Source of the DNA: CAYMLQ01 sp964390795
GTDB lineage: Bacteria > Verrucomicrobiota > Kiritimatiellia > RFP12 > UBA1067
Reading direction: 5' to 3'
Length of the DNA stretch: 7,837 nt
NCBI GenBank assembly: GCA_964390795.1
Contig: CAYMLQ010000291.1
Span: 1 to 7,837, forward strand
The stretch's first letter is position 1; each line of letters starts with the position of its first letter. The notes beneath the pieces were generated by a model, which was not told the origin of the DNA, did not search any database, and saw only the letters and a list, made by a program, of their open reading frames with translations. Of the stretch, positions 1-6,111 are shown one piece after another. A program made the translations under genes and the position numbers.

Positions 1-170
1 TCAAACGTCCGTCAAACGTCCGTGCCGAACGTCCGTGCGACCTGGCACGCACGCGCAACGGGCTCGCGTAGCATGGCAGGGACGCCGCCCCGCAGGCGTC
101 CGCAGAGCGGGGACCGGCGGCGGGTTGCGGGGAACCCGCCCGGTGCGACACGGAACGCACGCACAACGGA
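1..170. repeat. Repeat- and hairpin-rich sequence at window edge
   Basis: Two perfect tandem copies of the 11-mer TCAAACGTCCG occupy 1-11 and 12-22, and a degenerate third unit follows to about 35. The array may continue outside the window. A 29-bp segment at 34-62 recurs at 142-170 with 23 of 29 positions identical, 108 bp apart. Between the copies lie two perfect 7-bp stem hairpins: GGACGCC/GGCGTCC (80-86 and 95-101) and GCGGGTT/AACCCGC (120-126 and 133-139). The open frames across this stretch are rich in Arg, Cys and Pro and look like by-products of GC-rich repeats, so I do not call a protein. Whether the repeat is dispersed in the genome is unknown. Confidence 0.6.
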
Positions 171-467
171 CGGGAGCGAGCGCCGCGTGGTCGGCGAGCA
201 GGACGCGCGTGAGCGACTGCTCGACCTCGCGGTTGGGGTCAGTCGAGTCGGCAGGTCGCGGGCACAGACGCAGGAATCTCATGATGAGAGAGATGCGCTC
301 TTCGAATAGGTGCCCAGCAGAAAGCGCCACGCGGGTTCCGAGCCGCGTTGCGCCTGTTCCATGCCCAGCCCGTATTCATGATACAGGAGCCGACCGTCAG
401 CCCGGGGCCACCGCTCCCGTCCGAACGCCATCGACTCGGTCTCGCGCCGCCGCGTTGTCACTTGTCA
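171..467. other. No supported gene; two weak minus-strand frames
   Basis: Two overlapping minus-strand frames are open here. One runs 461-279 from a GTG, or 431-279 from an ATG, and ends in YSKSASLSS. The other is a different frame reading leftwards from 330. Neither has a convincing ribosome binding site and I recognise no family. The segment LLYHEYGLGMEQA in the first frame looks protein-like rather than random. A decayed or frameshifted gene downstream of yidC is therefore possible, but chance openness in GC-rich DNA explains it equally well. Confidence 0.25.
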
Positions 468-496
468 CAGGGATGATTACTTAATAATCGTCCCTG
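468..496 (-). terminator. Stem-loop after yidC, probable operon terminator
   Basis: The arms at 468-479 (CAGGGATGATTA) and 485-496 (TAATCGTCCCTG) pair at 11 of 12 positions around a 5-nt loop. The hairpin starts 16 bases beyond the yidC stop in the direction of transcription. No clear U-tract follows in the minus-strand transcript, so it is not a textbook intrinsic terminator. Its position at the end of the rpmH-rnpA-yidD-yidC series makes a terminator or 3'-end stabiliser the likeliest role. Confidence 0.5.
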
Positions 497-512
497 CAAG
501 TAAAGTCGATTC

Positions 513-2321
513 TTACCTAGCAGCCTGCCGCCGCTGCTGGCGCGTCTGGGGCGGCTCGACGGTCATGCCGTCGCCGTGCGGATCGTTCTTGTGCGCGGCC
601 TGGCGCCGCAGCATCAGCATCTGCACGATCGAGAGCACCTGGCTCACCGTCCAGTACAGCGAGAGCGCGGCCGGGAAGCTGTAGAACATGAAGAGCATCA
701 TGATCGGCATCATGATCATCATCATCTTCTGCTGCGCCGGATCGCCCATCGACGGCGTGAGATAGCTCTGCAGCGCCATGGTGCCGGACATCAGGAAGGG
801 CAGGATGTTCAGCGGCATCGGCAGCACGCCGGCGAACAGGTTCTCCGGCTCGCTCAGGTCGACGATCCACAGGAACGGCGCGTAGCGCAGCTCCACCGCG
901 CTGCGCAGCACCGTGAAGAGCGCGATGAACACCGGGATCTGGATCAGCATCGGCAGGCAGCTCGACATCGGATTTACCTTGTTCTCGCGGTAGATCGCCC
1001 ACGTCTCCTGCTGCATCTTCTGCGGATTATCCTTGAACTTGGCCTGTAGCTCCTTCAGCTGCGGCTGGATCTCCTGCATCTTGCGCATGCTCACGGTGCT
1101 GTAATGCGTCAGCGGCCAGAAGATGATGCGCACGAGGAAGGTCAGCAGGATAATCGCAATGCCGTAGTTCGGGATGAGGCGGTGGAAGAAGTTGAGCGTC
1201 GGCACCAGCAGCTTGCAGAACCAGGTGAAGAAGCCGAACTCCATGACCGCCTCTTTGCCGTCGCCGAGCGCCTGCAACCGCGAGAGTTCCTTCGGCCCGA
1301 TATAGAGCGCGTAGTCGCGCGTCAGCGACTCGCCTTGCCCCAGCACCCGTCCGGGAAAAAGCACCTGCGCCGAGAGGTGACTCAAGACGTAGGTCGGCTT
1401 TGCGATGTCGCGGGCCATGCTGGCCGTGAACCCGCAGTTGGACTCCGACGACGAAAAGAGCGTCACAAAAAACCGAGATTTGAGGGCGACCCACGCCTGG
1501 GGCTCGAAAACCGGCACCGTGACCTGATCGGCCATCCCTGCCGCTGAGGGCGCGCCGCCGCACCCGAAACCGCCGGTTGCGGTGCCGCCGACGAGGTATT
1601 GCTTGGTGGCCTTCTCCGTTCCCCAATACCGGGTCTTTGCTTCAGCCGCCGAAGGCAACGAGTCGATTGATAACATCTCATTTTGCGACTCGCCCTTACG
1701 CATCACACCCAGTCCTACGCTGTTGGTGCCAAGCAGCATCACGCTCTCGCCGGCATTGCGCAGCGTATCTGTGACCTTGACTTGATAATCCTTTTGCAGC
1801 TCGATGCGGCGCGAAACAGACAGCCCCTGCGCGGTCGTGGTCGAGAGTGTCACCGCCAACCCCGCCGGGTCGCGCTCCACACGATAGGCCGCGTTGTCGG
1901 CCAACCCCGGCACGCCAGACAACGCCAACCCCGGCGCGGAAGCGAAATCCATCTTGACCGGAGGATTATTCTCGCTCGCCTTTCCAGGCAGCAAATTGAA
2001 CGCGCTTAACGTCACCTCTTTGAGCACGGCGCCGTGCGAAGAGACAACCAGTGACATGACCTCGTCTTTCAAGGTCACAACCTCTTCGGGAGCAGAAGGC
2101 ACGAGGGGCGCCTGAGCCTCGACGGCCGACACGGGATCGGCTGCGGGCGCTTTGAGCGACGCCTCTTTGACGGCAGGCGCGGCACCCTCCGGAGCCTTGG
2201 CCACAGAAGCTTGCGCTTGCGCCTCCTTGGCGTTCTTCACGGACTGGCGGTTACTGTAAAAAACCCACCCGGCCAGCAGAACACCGAGCAGGATCGCGAA
2301 CATTTTTTCTTGCTTATTCAT
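513..2321 (-). CDS. yidC: Membrane protein insertase YidC
   Basis: YidC (Oxa1/YidC/Alb3 family) inserts and folds inner-membrane proteins, alone or with SecYEG. The 602-residue product has the Gram-negative architecture. An N-terminal membrane anchor lies at about residues 7-23, followed by an Ala/Pro/Glu-rich linker to about 80 and a large beta-rich periplasmic domain at about 80-350. The conserved insertase core spans about 362-572. The core includes LLTFLVRIIFWPLT (392-405), whose Arg398 corresponds to the conserved hydrophilic-groove arginine. It also has an amphipathic cytoplasmic hairpin rich in Lys and Gln (about 411-450), a Met-rich membrane segment (533-546) and FPAALSLYW (549-557). 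The tail is basic (QTRQQRRQAAR). It is the last gene of the cluster and starts only 6 nt after the yidD stop. Its own Shine-Dalgarno is weak (AAAGG inside the yidD end), which suggests translational coupling. It appears intact. Confidence 0.97.
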   Translation of the reverse strand: MNKQEKMFAILLGVLLAGWVFYSNRQSVKNAKEAQAQASVAKAPEGAAPAVKEASLKAPAADPVSAVEAQAPLVPSAPEEVVTLKDEVMSLVVSSHGAVLKEVTLSAFNLLPGKASENNPPVKMDFASAPGLALSGVPGLADNAAYRVERDPAGLAVTLSTTTAQGLSVSRRIELQKDYQVKVTDTLRNAGESVMLLGTNSVGLGVMRKGESQNEMLSIDSLPSAAEAKTRYWGTEKATKQYLVGGTATGGFGCGGAPSAAGMADQVTVPVFEPQAWVALKSRFFVTLFSSSESNCGFTASMARDIAKPTYVLSHLSAQVLFPGRVLGQGESLTRDYALYIGPKELSRLQALGDGKEAVMEFGFFTWFCKLLVPTLNFFHRLIPNYGIAIILLTFLVRIIFWPLTHYSTVSMRKMQEIQPQLKELQAKFKDNPQKMQQETWAIYRENKVNPMSSCLPMLIQIPVFIALFTVLRSAVELRYAPFLWIVDLSEPENLFAGVLPMPLNILPFLMSGTMALQSYLTPSMGDPAQQKMMMIMMPIMMLFMFYSFPAALSLYWTVSQVLSIVQMLMLRRQAAHKNDPHGDGMTVEPPQTRQQRRQAAR

Positions 2322-2327
2322 GTCAAT

Positions 2328-2585
2328 CTAACAGCCTTTCTTGGGCGGCACAGGATCGTAGCCAGAGGGCCCGAAGGGACGGCAGCGCAGAATGCGCCGG
2401 AAGGCGAGCCAGCACCCTCTGAACACGCCGTAAGTCCGCAGCGCCTCGATACAGTAGGCCGAACAGGAGGGTTCGAACCGGCAGCACGTGCCGATATGCG
2501 GCGAGAGCACCACCTGATAGGCCTGGACGAACAGGATCAGCAGACCGCTCACGGCCCGGCTGACGACGGAAAGGACTCGTTTCAT
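2328..2585 (-). CDS. yidD: Membrane protein insertion efficiency factor YidD
   Basis: YidD is a small membrane-associated protein that helps YidC-dependent insertion and is normally encoded between rnpA and yidC, as here. The 85-residue product has a short hydrophobic/amphipathic N-terminus (about 11-28). The family signature follows: CRFEPSCSAY (35-44), an Ala-Leu-Arg helix, a Gly-rich turn (YGVFRG), RILRCRPF (64-71) and the GYDPVP ending (75-80). The frame stays open upstream to 2687, but the ATG at 2585 is chosen for two reasons. A strong GGAGGT lies 4 nt before it (2590-2595), and the MKRVL start matches family N-termini. It begins 11 nt after the rnpA stop. Intact and of usual length. 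Confidence 0.95.
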   Translation of the reverse strand: MKRVLSVVSRAVSGLLILFVQAYQVVLSPHIGTCCRFEPSCSAYCIEALRTYGVFRGCWLAFRRILRCRPFGPSGYDPVPPKKGC

Positions 2586-2596
2586 CCGCACCTCCG

Positions 2597-3001
2597 TCAC
2601 GCATGCGCGCCCCCTTGGGCTGCCGGCGTCTGCCAGAGCTTCGCCCGGCGGCAGACCCGCTCCAAATCCTGTATCACGTCCCGGCATTTCCGGCCCGCAA
2701 TGCCCGAGCGGGCGATCAGGATCAGATCCACATTGGGCACCAGGTGGTGCCTGCTCAGGCGGAACGCTTCGCGCATCAGACGCTTGGCCCGGTTACGGTC
2801 CACCGCCCGCCGGAAGTTCCGTTTGGAAACGACAACGCCGGCCCTGCGGCCGGCGTCAGTCGAAAAGGCCACCCAAATCGTCAGCGTCTGGCCGTAAAAC
2901 GAGCGCTTTCCAGCAAAAACCGCTTTGTACTTTGACGAATCGAGTCGAAAAGGCCCAGGCAACAACTCGTCGCCTTCCCGGGCCTGGTCAGAACCGTTCA
3001 T
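2597..3001 (-). CDS. rnpA: Ribonuclease P protein component
   Basis: RnpA is the protein cofactor of RNase P. It binds the catalytic RNA and the 5' leader of precursor tRNA. The 134-residue product carries the family signature at about 57-80 (VVSKRNFRRAVDRNRAKRLM), including the RNR motif Arg69-Asn70-Arg71 and the flanking basic residues on the RNA-binding helix. An aromatic/beta segment (FYGQTLTIWVAF, 35-46) precedes it. The N-terminus (about 15 residues before LLPGPFRL) and the C-terminal tail (WQTPAAQGGAHA) are slightly long for the family. The ATG at 3001 has only a modest AAAGG about 10 nt upstream. A later start is not excluded, but no better Met lies before the conserved part. It lies 25 nt downstream of rpmH, in the conserved rpmH-rnpA order. 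Confidence 0.94.
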   Translation of the reverse strand: MNGSDQAREGDELLPGPFRLDSSKYKAVFAGKRSFYGQTLTIWVAFSTDAGRRAGVVVSKRNFRRAVDRNRAKRLMREAFRLSRHHLVPNVDLILIARSGIAGRKCRDVIQDLERVCRRAKLWQTPAAQGGAHA

Positions 3002-3026
3002 GACGCCGCGCCTTTGGGCATCATCG

Positions 3027-3164
3027 TTACACCTGCGTCAGACGCAGACGCCCTTTGTTGCGACGGGCGTTGATCAGCGCGCGACCGCCCTTGGTGGACA
3101 TCCGCGCACGGAAACCGATCTTGCGGACACGCTTGATCTTCGAAGGCTGCCACATCATCTTCAT
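3027..3164 (-). CDS. rpmH: 50S ribosomal protein L34
   Basis: L34 is a small, very basic protein of the large ribosomal subunit. I translated this gene by hand because it is short. The product is 45 residues: MKMMWQPSKIKRVRK, then IGFRARMSTKGGRAL, then INARRNKGRLRLTQV. The signature QPSKIKR...GFRARM.TKGGR...NARR.KGR is complete, and the usual MKRTYQPS start is replaced by MKMMWQPS. AGGAG at 3174-3178 lies 9 nt before the ATG. The gene is first in the cluster, directly behind the promoter at 3208-3236. Its stop is followed after 25 nt by rnpA. Confidence 0.97.
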   Translation of the reverse strand: MKMMWQPSKIKRVRKIGFRARMSTKGGRALINARRNKGRLRLTQV

Positions 3165-3207
3165 TTTGGTCTTCTCCTACTGTTCTTTGCTTAAAAAAGA
3201 GTGTTTC

Positions 3208-3236
3208 AGAATATCACACAGAACCCGAATGGTCAA
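3208..3236 (-). promoter_or_regulatory. Sigma-70-type promoter of rpmH-rnpA-yidD-yidC
   Basis: Reading the minus strand, TTGACC (3236-3231) is followed by a 17-nt spacer and TATTCT (3213-3208). TGA immediately before the hexamer gives an extended -10 (TGn). The -35 matches the housekeeping consensus at 5 of 6 positions and the -10 at 4 of 6. Transcription would start near 3201, giving a leader of about 35-40 nt that contains the rpmH Shine-Dalgarno. This is a consensus match only, but spacing and placement are ideal. Confidence 0.7.
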
Positions 3237-3266
3237 CCCACCGTCGAAAACATTTTGTCTGCCCTT

Positions 3267-3293
3267 TTGCTCACCGGCCATTTGTGCTTTAAT
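3267..3293 (+). promoter_or_regulatory. Possible dnaG promoter
   Basis: TTTAAT (3288-3293) resembles a -10 box at 5 of 6 positions. A TTGCTC at 3267-3272 could be a poor -35 with a short 15-nt spacer. Alternatively TAATAC at 3290-3295 gives a 17-nt spacer but a poorer -10. If TTTAAT is used, transcription would begin only a few bases before the dnaG ATG at 3307. The match is weak and offered as a candidate only. Confidence 0.25.
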
Positions 3294-3306
3294 ACGCGCA
3301 TCCGTC

Positions 3307-5397
3307 ATGTCCTCAAAAGTCACAGATCACGTCCTGGAGGAGATCCGCGCCCGAATCGACATCGTCGAACTCATCGGCGCGCGCATGACGCTCAAGAAGA
3401 CCGGCGGCACCTTTAAAGGCTGCTGCCCCTTCCACCATGAGAAAACGCCCTCCTTCCACGTCAACCCGGTCAAGCAGTTCTACCACTGCTTCGGCTGCGG
3501 CGAGAGCGGCGACATCTTCACCTTCCTGATGAAGCAGGACGGGCTCGCCTTCATGGACGCCGTGCGCACGCTCGCCGACCGCGTGGGCGTGGTCATCCGC
3601 CAGGACGTCGACTACAACGCGCAGAACCGCAACCTGCTCTACGCCATTCACGCGGAGCTGGCCGCCTTCTATCAGCGCTGCCTCAAGCAGACCCGCGAGG
3701 CCGAGGCCGCACGCCAGTATCTGAGCAGCCGGAAACTCAGCGACGAGGTCGCCGCGCTCTTCGGCATCGGCTTCGCGCCGGTCACGCCCCGCGACGCCGT
3801 CCTCCAGTGGGCCAAGAAGCACAGTTACACGCCCGAGCAGCTCGTCGCCGCCGGCATCCTCTCTCCGTCGAACAAGCCGGAACGGCCCGACGATTACTTC
3901 GACCGTTTCCGGGGCCGGCTCATGTTCCCGATCTGCGACCGCCAGGGCCGCGTGGTGGCCTTCAGCGGCCGCATCTTGGATCCCAAGTCGCACCCGGCGA
4001 AGTACGTCAACAGCCCGGAGACCGAGATCTTCACCAAGAGCCGCGTCCTCTACGCGCTCGACAAGGCCGCCGCCAAGATCGTCAAGCACCCGCGGCGCGA
4101 GGCCATCGTCTGCGAGGGCCAGATCGACGTCATCCGCTGCCACGCCAGCGGCTTCGAGACGGCCGTCGCCTCCCAGGGCACCGCCTTCACCAAAGAGCAC
4201 GTCAGCCTGCTCAAGAAGCACGCCGACAGCGTCGTGCTGGTCTTCGACGGCGACAGCGCGGGCCGCAAGGCCGCGCTGCGCACCGGCACGCTCTTCCTCG
4301 AGGAGGAGATCCCGGTGCGCGTGGCCGTCCTGCCCACCGGCGACGACCCCGACTCCATCCTGCGCGACAAAGGCCCCGCCGCCTTCCGCGAGATCCTCGA
4401 CAGCGCCCAGTCCATCACCGCCTTCCAGATCGACACGCTGATCAAGGCCGAGACGCAGCCCGACTCGATCGACGCGGTCAGCCGCGTCGCGCGCAGCGTA
4501 ATCGAGATGCTCGCCGTATGCGCCAACGCGGTGCAGCGCGCGCACCTGCTCGAGGAGGCCGCCCGGCTGCTGCACCTGCCGCTATCGGCGTTCGAGCAGG
4601 ATATGGAGAAGCACGTCGAGTCGCTCCGACGCAAAGCCGCCTATGCCGCCTCCCACAAAGATAGCGCGCCCGCGGCGCCCCAGCCGCACCCGGCAGAGAC
4701 GGATGACGACCGGCCGCCGCTCACGGAAGACGGACTCACGCCGGAGGGCGGCGAGGCGCACGACGTGCCGACCCTGGACGCGCCCGCACCCGAGCCGCCT
4801 TCGCGCGCCGAGTTCCTGCTGTGCGAGCTGCTGGTCGAACACGAGCACGACACAACGGTTCTGGATCTGGTGGAGCGCTATCTGCCGCTGGACATCCTCC
4901 CGCATCCGTTCGCCCACTCGGTTGTGGACGCGCTGCTCAGCCAGCGACGCGATGGCGAAGACCGGCTCGCCGCACTCTGCCGGAGCACGGACGCCGTGTG
5001 GCAGCCGCTGCTGGGCACGCTCATCGCGAACAAGCAGAAGATGCTGAGCGCGCGCGAGGCCACGCCGTCCGAGGCCGCCCAGGATCTGATCAAGTGCCTG
5101 TGGGTTCAGCGTTTCAAGCGTGTGAGAGGTCTCTTAGCCTCAGAATCCACGCCCGAAAATGCGGCGCGACTACTCAACGTGTCGCTTCTCATCAAGCGCC
5201 TGGAGAATCAACCGTGGGAGAAGGCCAGCCAGCTCATGACGACGGCCTCTGCGGAGGCGGTCAAGCCGGAGGCGCATCCGGATGTCCTGCCGGCCGCGGC
5301 GCGGCAGCCTGCTGCTGCGGCTGAACCTGCCGGGCAGGAAGAGGATCGCGCATCCGAAGCGCAACCAATTGAATCAAGCGATTTTGACTTCCCGTAA
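3307..5397 (+). CDS. dnaG: DNA primase DnaG
   Basis: DnaG synthesises the RNA primers for lagging-strand replication and works with the replicative helicase. The 696-residue product shows three blocks. First is an N-terminal CHC2 zinc-binding domain with Cys40, His43, Cys61 and Cys64 (CPFHHEKTPSF...HCFGCGESGDIFTF). Second is the RNA-polymerase core with RFRGRLMFPICD and GRVVAFSGR (about 200-222). Its TOPRIM fold has catalytic Glu270 in CEGQIDVI and DGDSAGRKA with Asp314 and Asp316. Third is an Ala/Pro/Glu-rich linker (about 445-500) leading to a helical domain (about 500-640), where the helicase-interaction region lies in other primases. The end is low-complexity and acidic (ESSDFDFP). The frame is open upstream to 3055, but ATG 3307 is chosen because conserved primase homology starts just after it (IRARIDIVELIG). 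I see no Shine-Dalgarno before it. Confidence 0.97.
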   Translation: MSSKVTDHVLEEIRARIDIVELIGARMTLKKTGGTFKGCCPFHHEKTPSFHVNPVKQFYHCFGCGESGDIFTFLMKQDGLAFMDAVRTLADRVGVVIRQDVDYNAQNRNLLYAIHAELAAFYQRCLKQTREAEAARQYLSSRKLSDEVAALFGIGFAPVTPRDAVLQWAKKHSYTPEQLVAAGILSPSNKPERPDDYFDRFRGRLMFPICDRQGRVVAFSGRILDPKSHPAKYVNSPETEIFTKSRVLYALDKAAAKIVKHPRREAIVCEGQIDVIRCHASGFETAVASQGTAFTKEHVSLLKKHADSVVLVFDGDSAGRKAALRTGTLFLEEEIPVRVAVLPTGDDPDSILRDKGPAAFREILDSAQSITAFQIDTLIKAETQPDSIDAVSRVARSVIEMLAVCANAVQRAHLLEEAARLLHLPLSAFEQDMEKHVESLRRKAAYAASHKDSAPAAPQPHPAETDDDRPPLTEDGLTPEGGEAHDVPTLDAPAPEPPSRAEFLLCELLVEHEHDTTVLDLVERYLPLDILPHPFAHSVVDALLSQRRDGEDRLAALCRSTDAVWQPLLGTLIANKQKMLSAREATPSEAAQDLIKCLWVQRFKRVRGLLASESTPENAARLLNVSLLIKRLENQPWEKASQLMTTASAEAVKPEAHPDVLPAAARQPAAAAEPAGQEEDRASEAQPIESSDFDFP

Positions 5398-5399
5398 AC

Positions 5400-5558
5400 T
5401 TTTGGCGCACGCTGAGCCTGCCGCAGATGGACGCGCTGACGGGATACGGCTATCCCGGTAATGTCCGCAAGGTCTTGGAGAAACATGACGGCAACGTCTC
5501 CCGTGCCGCCGCCGCGCTCGACGTCTCCCGCAACACCGTCCTCAAATACGCGAGGTGA
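5400..5558 (+). pseudogene. Remnant of a sigma-54-type transcriptional activator
   Basis: The frame reads FWRTLSLPQMDALTGYGYPG, then NVRKVLEKHDGNVSRAAAAL, then DVSRNTVLKYAR and a stop. Two landmarks of NtrC-family activators are visible. One is the (W/Y)PGNVR motif that ends the AAA+ domain (YPGNVR at about 5451-5468). The other is a Fis-type helix-turn-helix (HDGNVSRAAAALDVSRNTVLK). In intact members several dozen residues separate them; here they are joined almost directly. No AAA+ domain precedes: the frame is stopped by a TGA at 5385-5387 inside the dnaG 3' end. The only Met is at 5427. I read this as an internally deleted, 5'-truncated pseudogene. A functional mini DNA-binding protein from 5427 is possible but lacks an evident ribosome binding site. 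Confidence 0.7.
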
Positions 5559-5666
5559 CCTCATGAAGAAACGACATGAGCGCCGCTGAATCTGGTGCGG
5601 CGGCAAGCGGTATCCCGCGCGACGCCGCTTTGTTTGCGCGTGCCATGTGCGCCGCCCCTCGGCCCA

Positions 5667-5699
5667 CTGCGCGAAGGGCGTGAAGTCTATGCCAAGTGA
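5667..5699 (+). pseudogene. C-terminal stub of a minimal nucleotidyltransferase
   Basis: This frame ends in LREGREVYAK and a stop (TGA 5697-5699). That matches the usual ending of small MNT-type nucleotidyltransferases, in which a REGR.(L/V)Y motif closes the protein. Upstream in the same frame the translation (PCAPPLGP and before) does not look like the rest of such a protein, so only about ten codons survive. The call rests mainly on context: the stub's stop overlaps the ATG of the HEPN remnant by 11 nt, the arrangement expected of an MNT-HEPN gene pair. Confidence 0.45.
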
Positions 5700-5826
5700 C
5701 GTGACAAGGCCCCGCGCTGCTTTGTGGCTTCGCGACGCTGAAAGCGACCTCGCGTTAGCCTCTATGAAGAAGACAAGAAAGATCCGTTACGAGCATCTTT
5801 GTTGCTATTGTCTTGCGGTGTCATAA
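5689..5826 (+). pseudogene. Truncated HEPN-domain protein
   Basis: From ATG 5689 the frame encodes 45 residues: MPSDVTRPRAALWLRDAESD, then LALASMKKTRKIRYEHLCCY, then CLAVS and TAA at 5824-5826. The segment WLRDAESDLALA...YEHLCCYC matches the first half of HEPN-domain proteins (typically W...AESDL..A and YE.LCFHAQQAAEKALKA). Homology stops at about 5811, exactly where the QQAAEKA helix and the catalytic R(X4-6)H region should begin. The product would therefore be an inactive half-domain. HEPN proteins pair with MNT nucleotidyltransferases as toxin-antitoxin modules, and an MNT-like stub overlaps the start here. The frame is open upstream to a TGA at 5587-5589, but that part shows no homology I recognise. 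Confidence 0.65.
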
Positions 5827-5830
5827 TCGT

Positions 5831-5847
5831 CCTTCTGTGCCAGAAGG
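5831..5847. repeat. Tight perfect hairpin downstream of HEPN remnant
   Basis: CCTTCTG (5831-5837) and CAGAAGG (5841-5847) are perfect 7-bp arms around a 3-nt TGC loop. The hairpin begins 5 nt after the HEPN-remnant stop. No U-tract follows, so terminator function is uncertain. It could also belong to the flank of the palindromic element that begins at 5860. Confidence 0.5.
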
Positions 5848-5859
5848 GAGATCTATACA

Positions 5860-5962
5860 CAGCGACTTAAGTGTCTGACGGTCACGGAGCGGCGCGGCTT
5901 CCCGCGCCGGCCGGGAACGCGAAGGCGTTCCGCTCCAAAACATGCGCGGACTTATGTCGCTG
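5860..5962. repeat. Nested palindromic element, about 103 bp
   Basis: Outer arms CAGCGACTTAAGT (5860-5872) and ACTTATGTCGCTG (5950-5962) pair at 12 of 13 positions. Inside, GGAGCGG (5886-5892) pairs perfectly with CCGCTCC (5930-5936). Within that, two further perfect hairpins sit side by side: GGCGCGG/CCGCGCC (5891-5897 and 5902-5908) and GGAACGC/GCGTTCC (5914-5920 and 5925-5931). The inner stems share a base or two with the enclosing one, so they would form alternative or three-way-junction folds. The architecture resembles REP/BIME or MITE-like dispersed palindromes. No coding potential is seen. Whether it is multicopy is unknown from this window. Confidence 0.65.
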
Positions 5963-6111
5963 CGTGGCGGAGTTCCTGAAACACGGTGTCAAAACCCGGC
6001 GCTGACTGTTATTTTCATGCGTGCGCTGACTATCGCACACGGCGTGCCAACAGAATAATCGGGGCATATGGGGGCATTTACGACAGTCTGATGCTCACTT
6101 TTTGCATGGTA
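5963..6111. other. Intergenic DNA without recognisable gene
   Basis: This is lower-GC, apparently non-coding sequence between palindromes. A 9-mer, GCGCTGACT, occurs at 5999-6007 and again at 6023-6031, and GGGGCAT is repeated at 6061-6067 and 6070-6076 or nearby. Frames are short and show no family I recognise. Confidence 0.4.

Noticed and set aside
3313..4575. 420-residue open frame on the minus strand opposite dnaG
   Set aside because: It is the antisense shadow of dnaG in GC-rich sequence. The translation is Val/Ala/Gly/Asp-rich without domains, while the plus strand encodes an unmistakable primase.
5563..5589. Short ORF MKKRHERR with GAGG upstream, after the activator remnant
   Set aside because: It has only eight codons before TGA. 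The upstream GAGGTGACCTC is itself a chance-level dyad. No homology can be judged at this length.
5848..5860. Possible DnaA box in GATCTATACACAG
   Set aside because: It differs from TTATCCACA at two or more positions and stands alone. The usual rpmH-adjacent origin pattern would place boxes near 3165-3306, where I see none.
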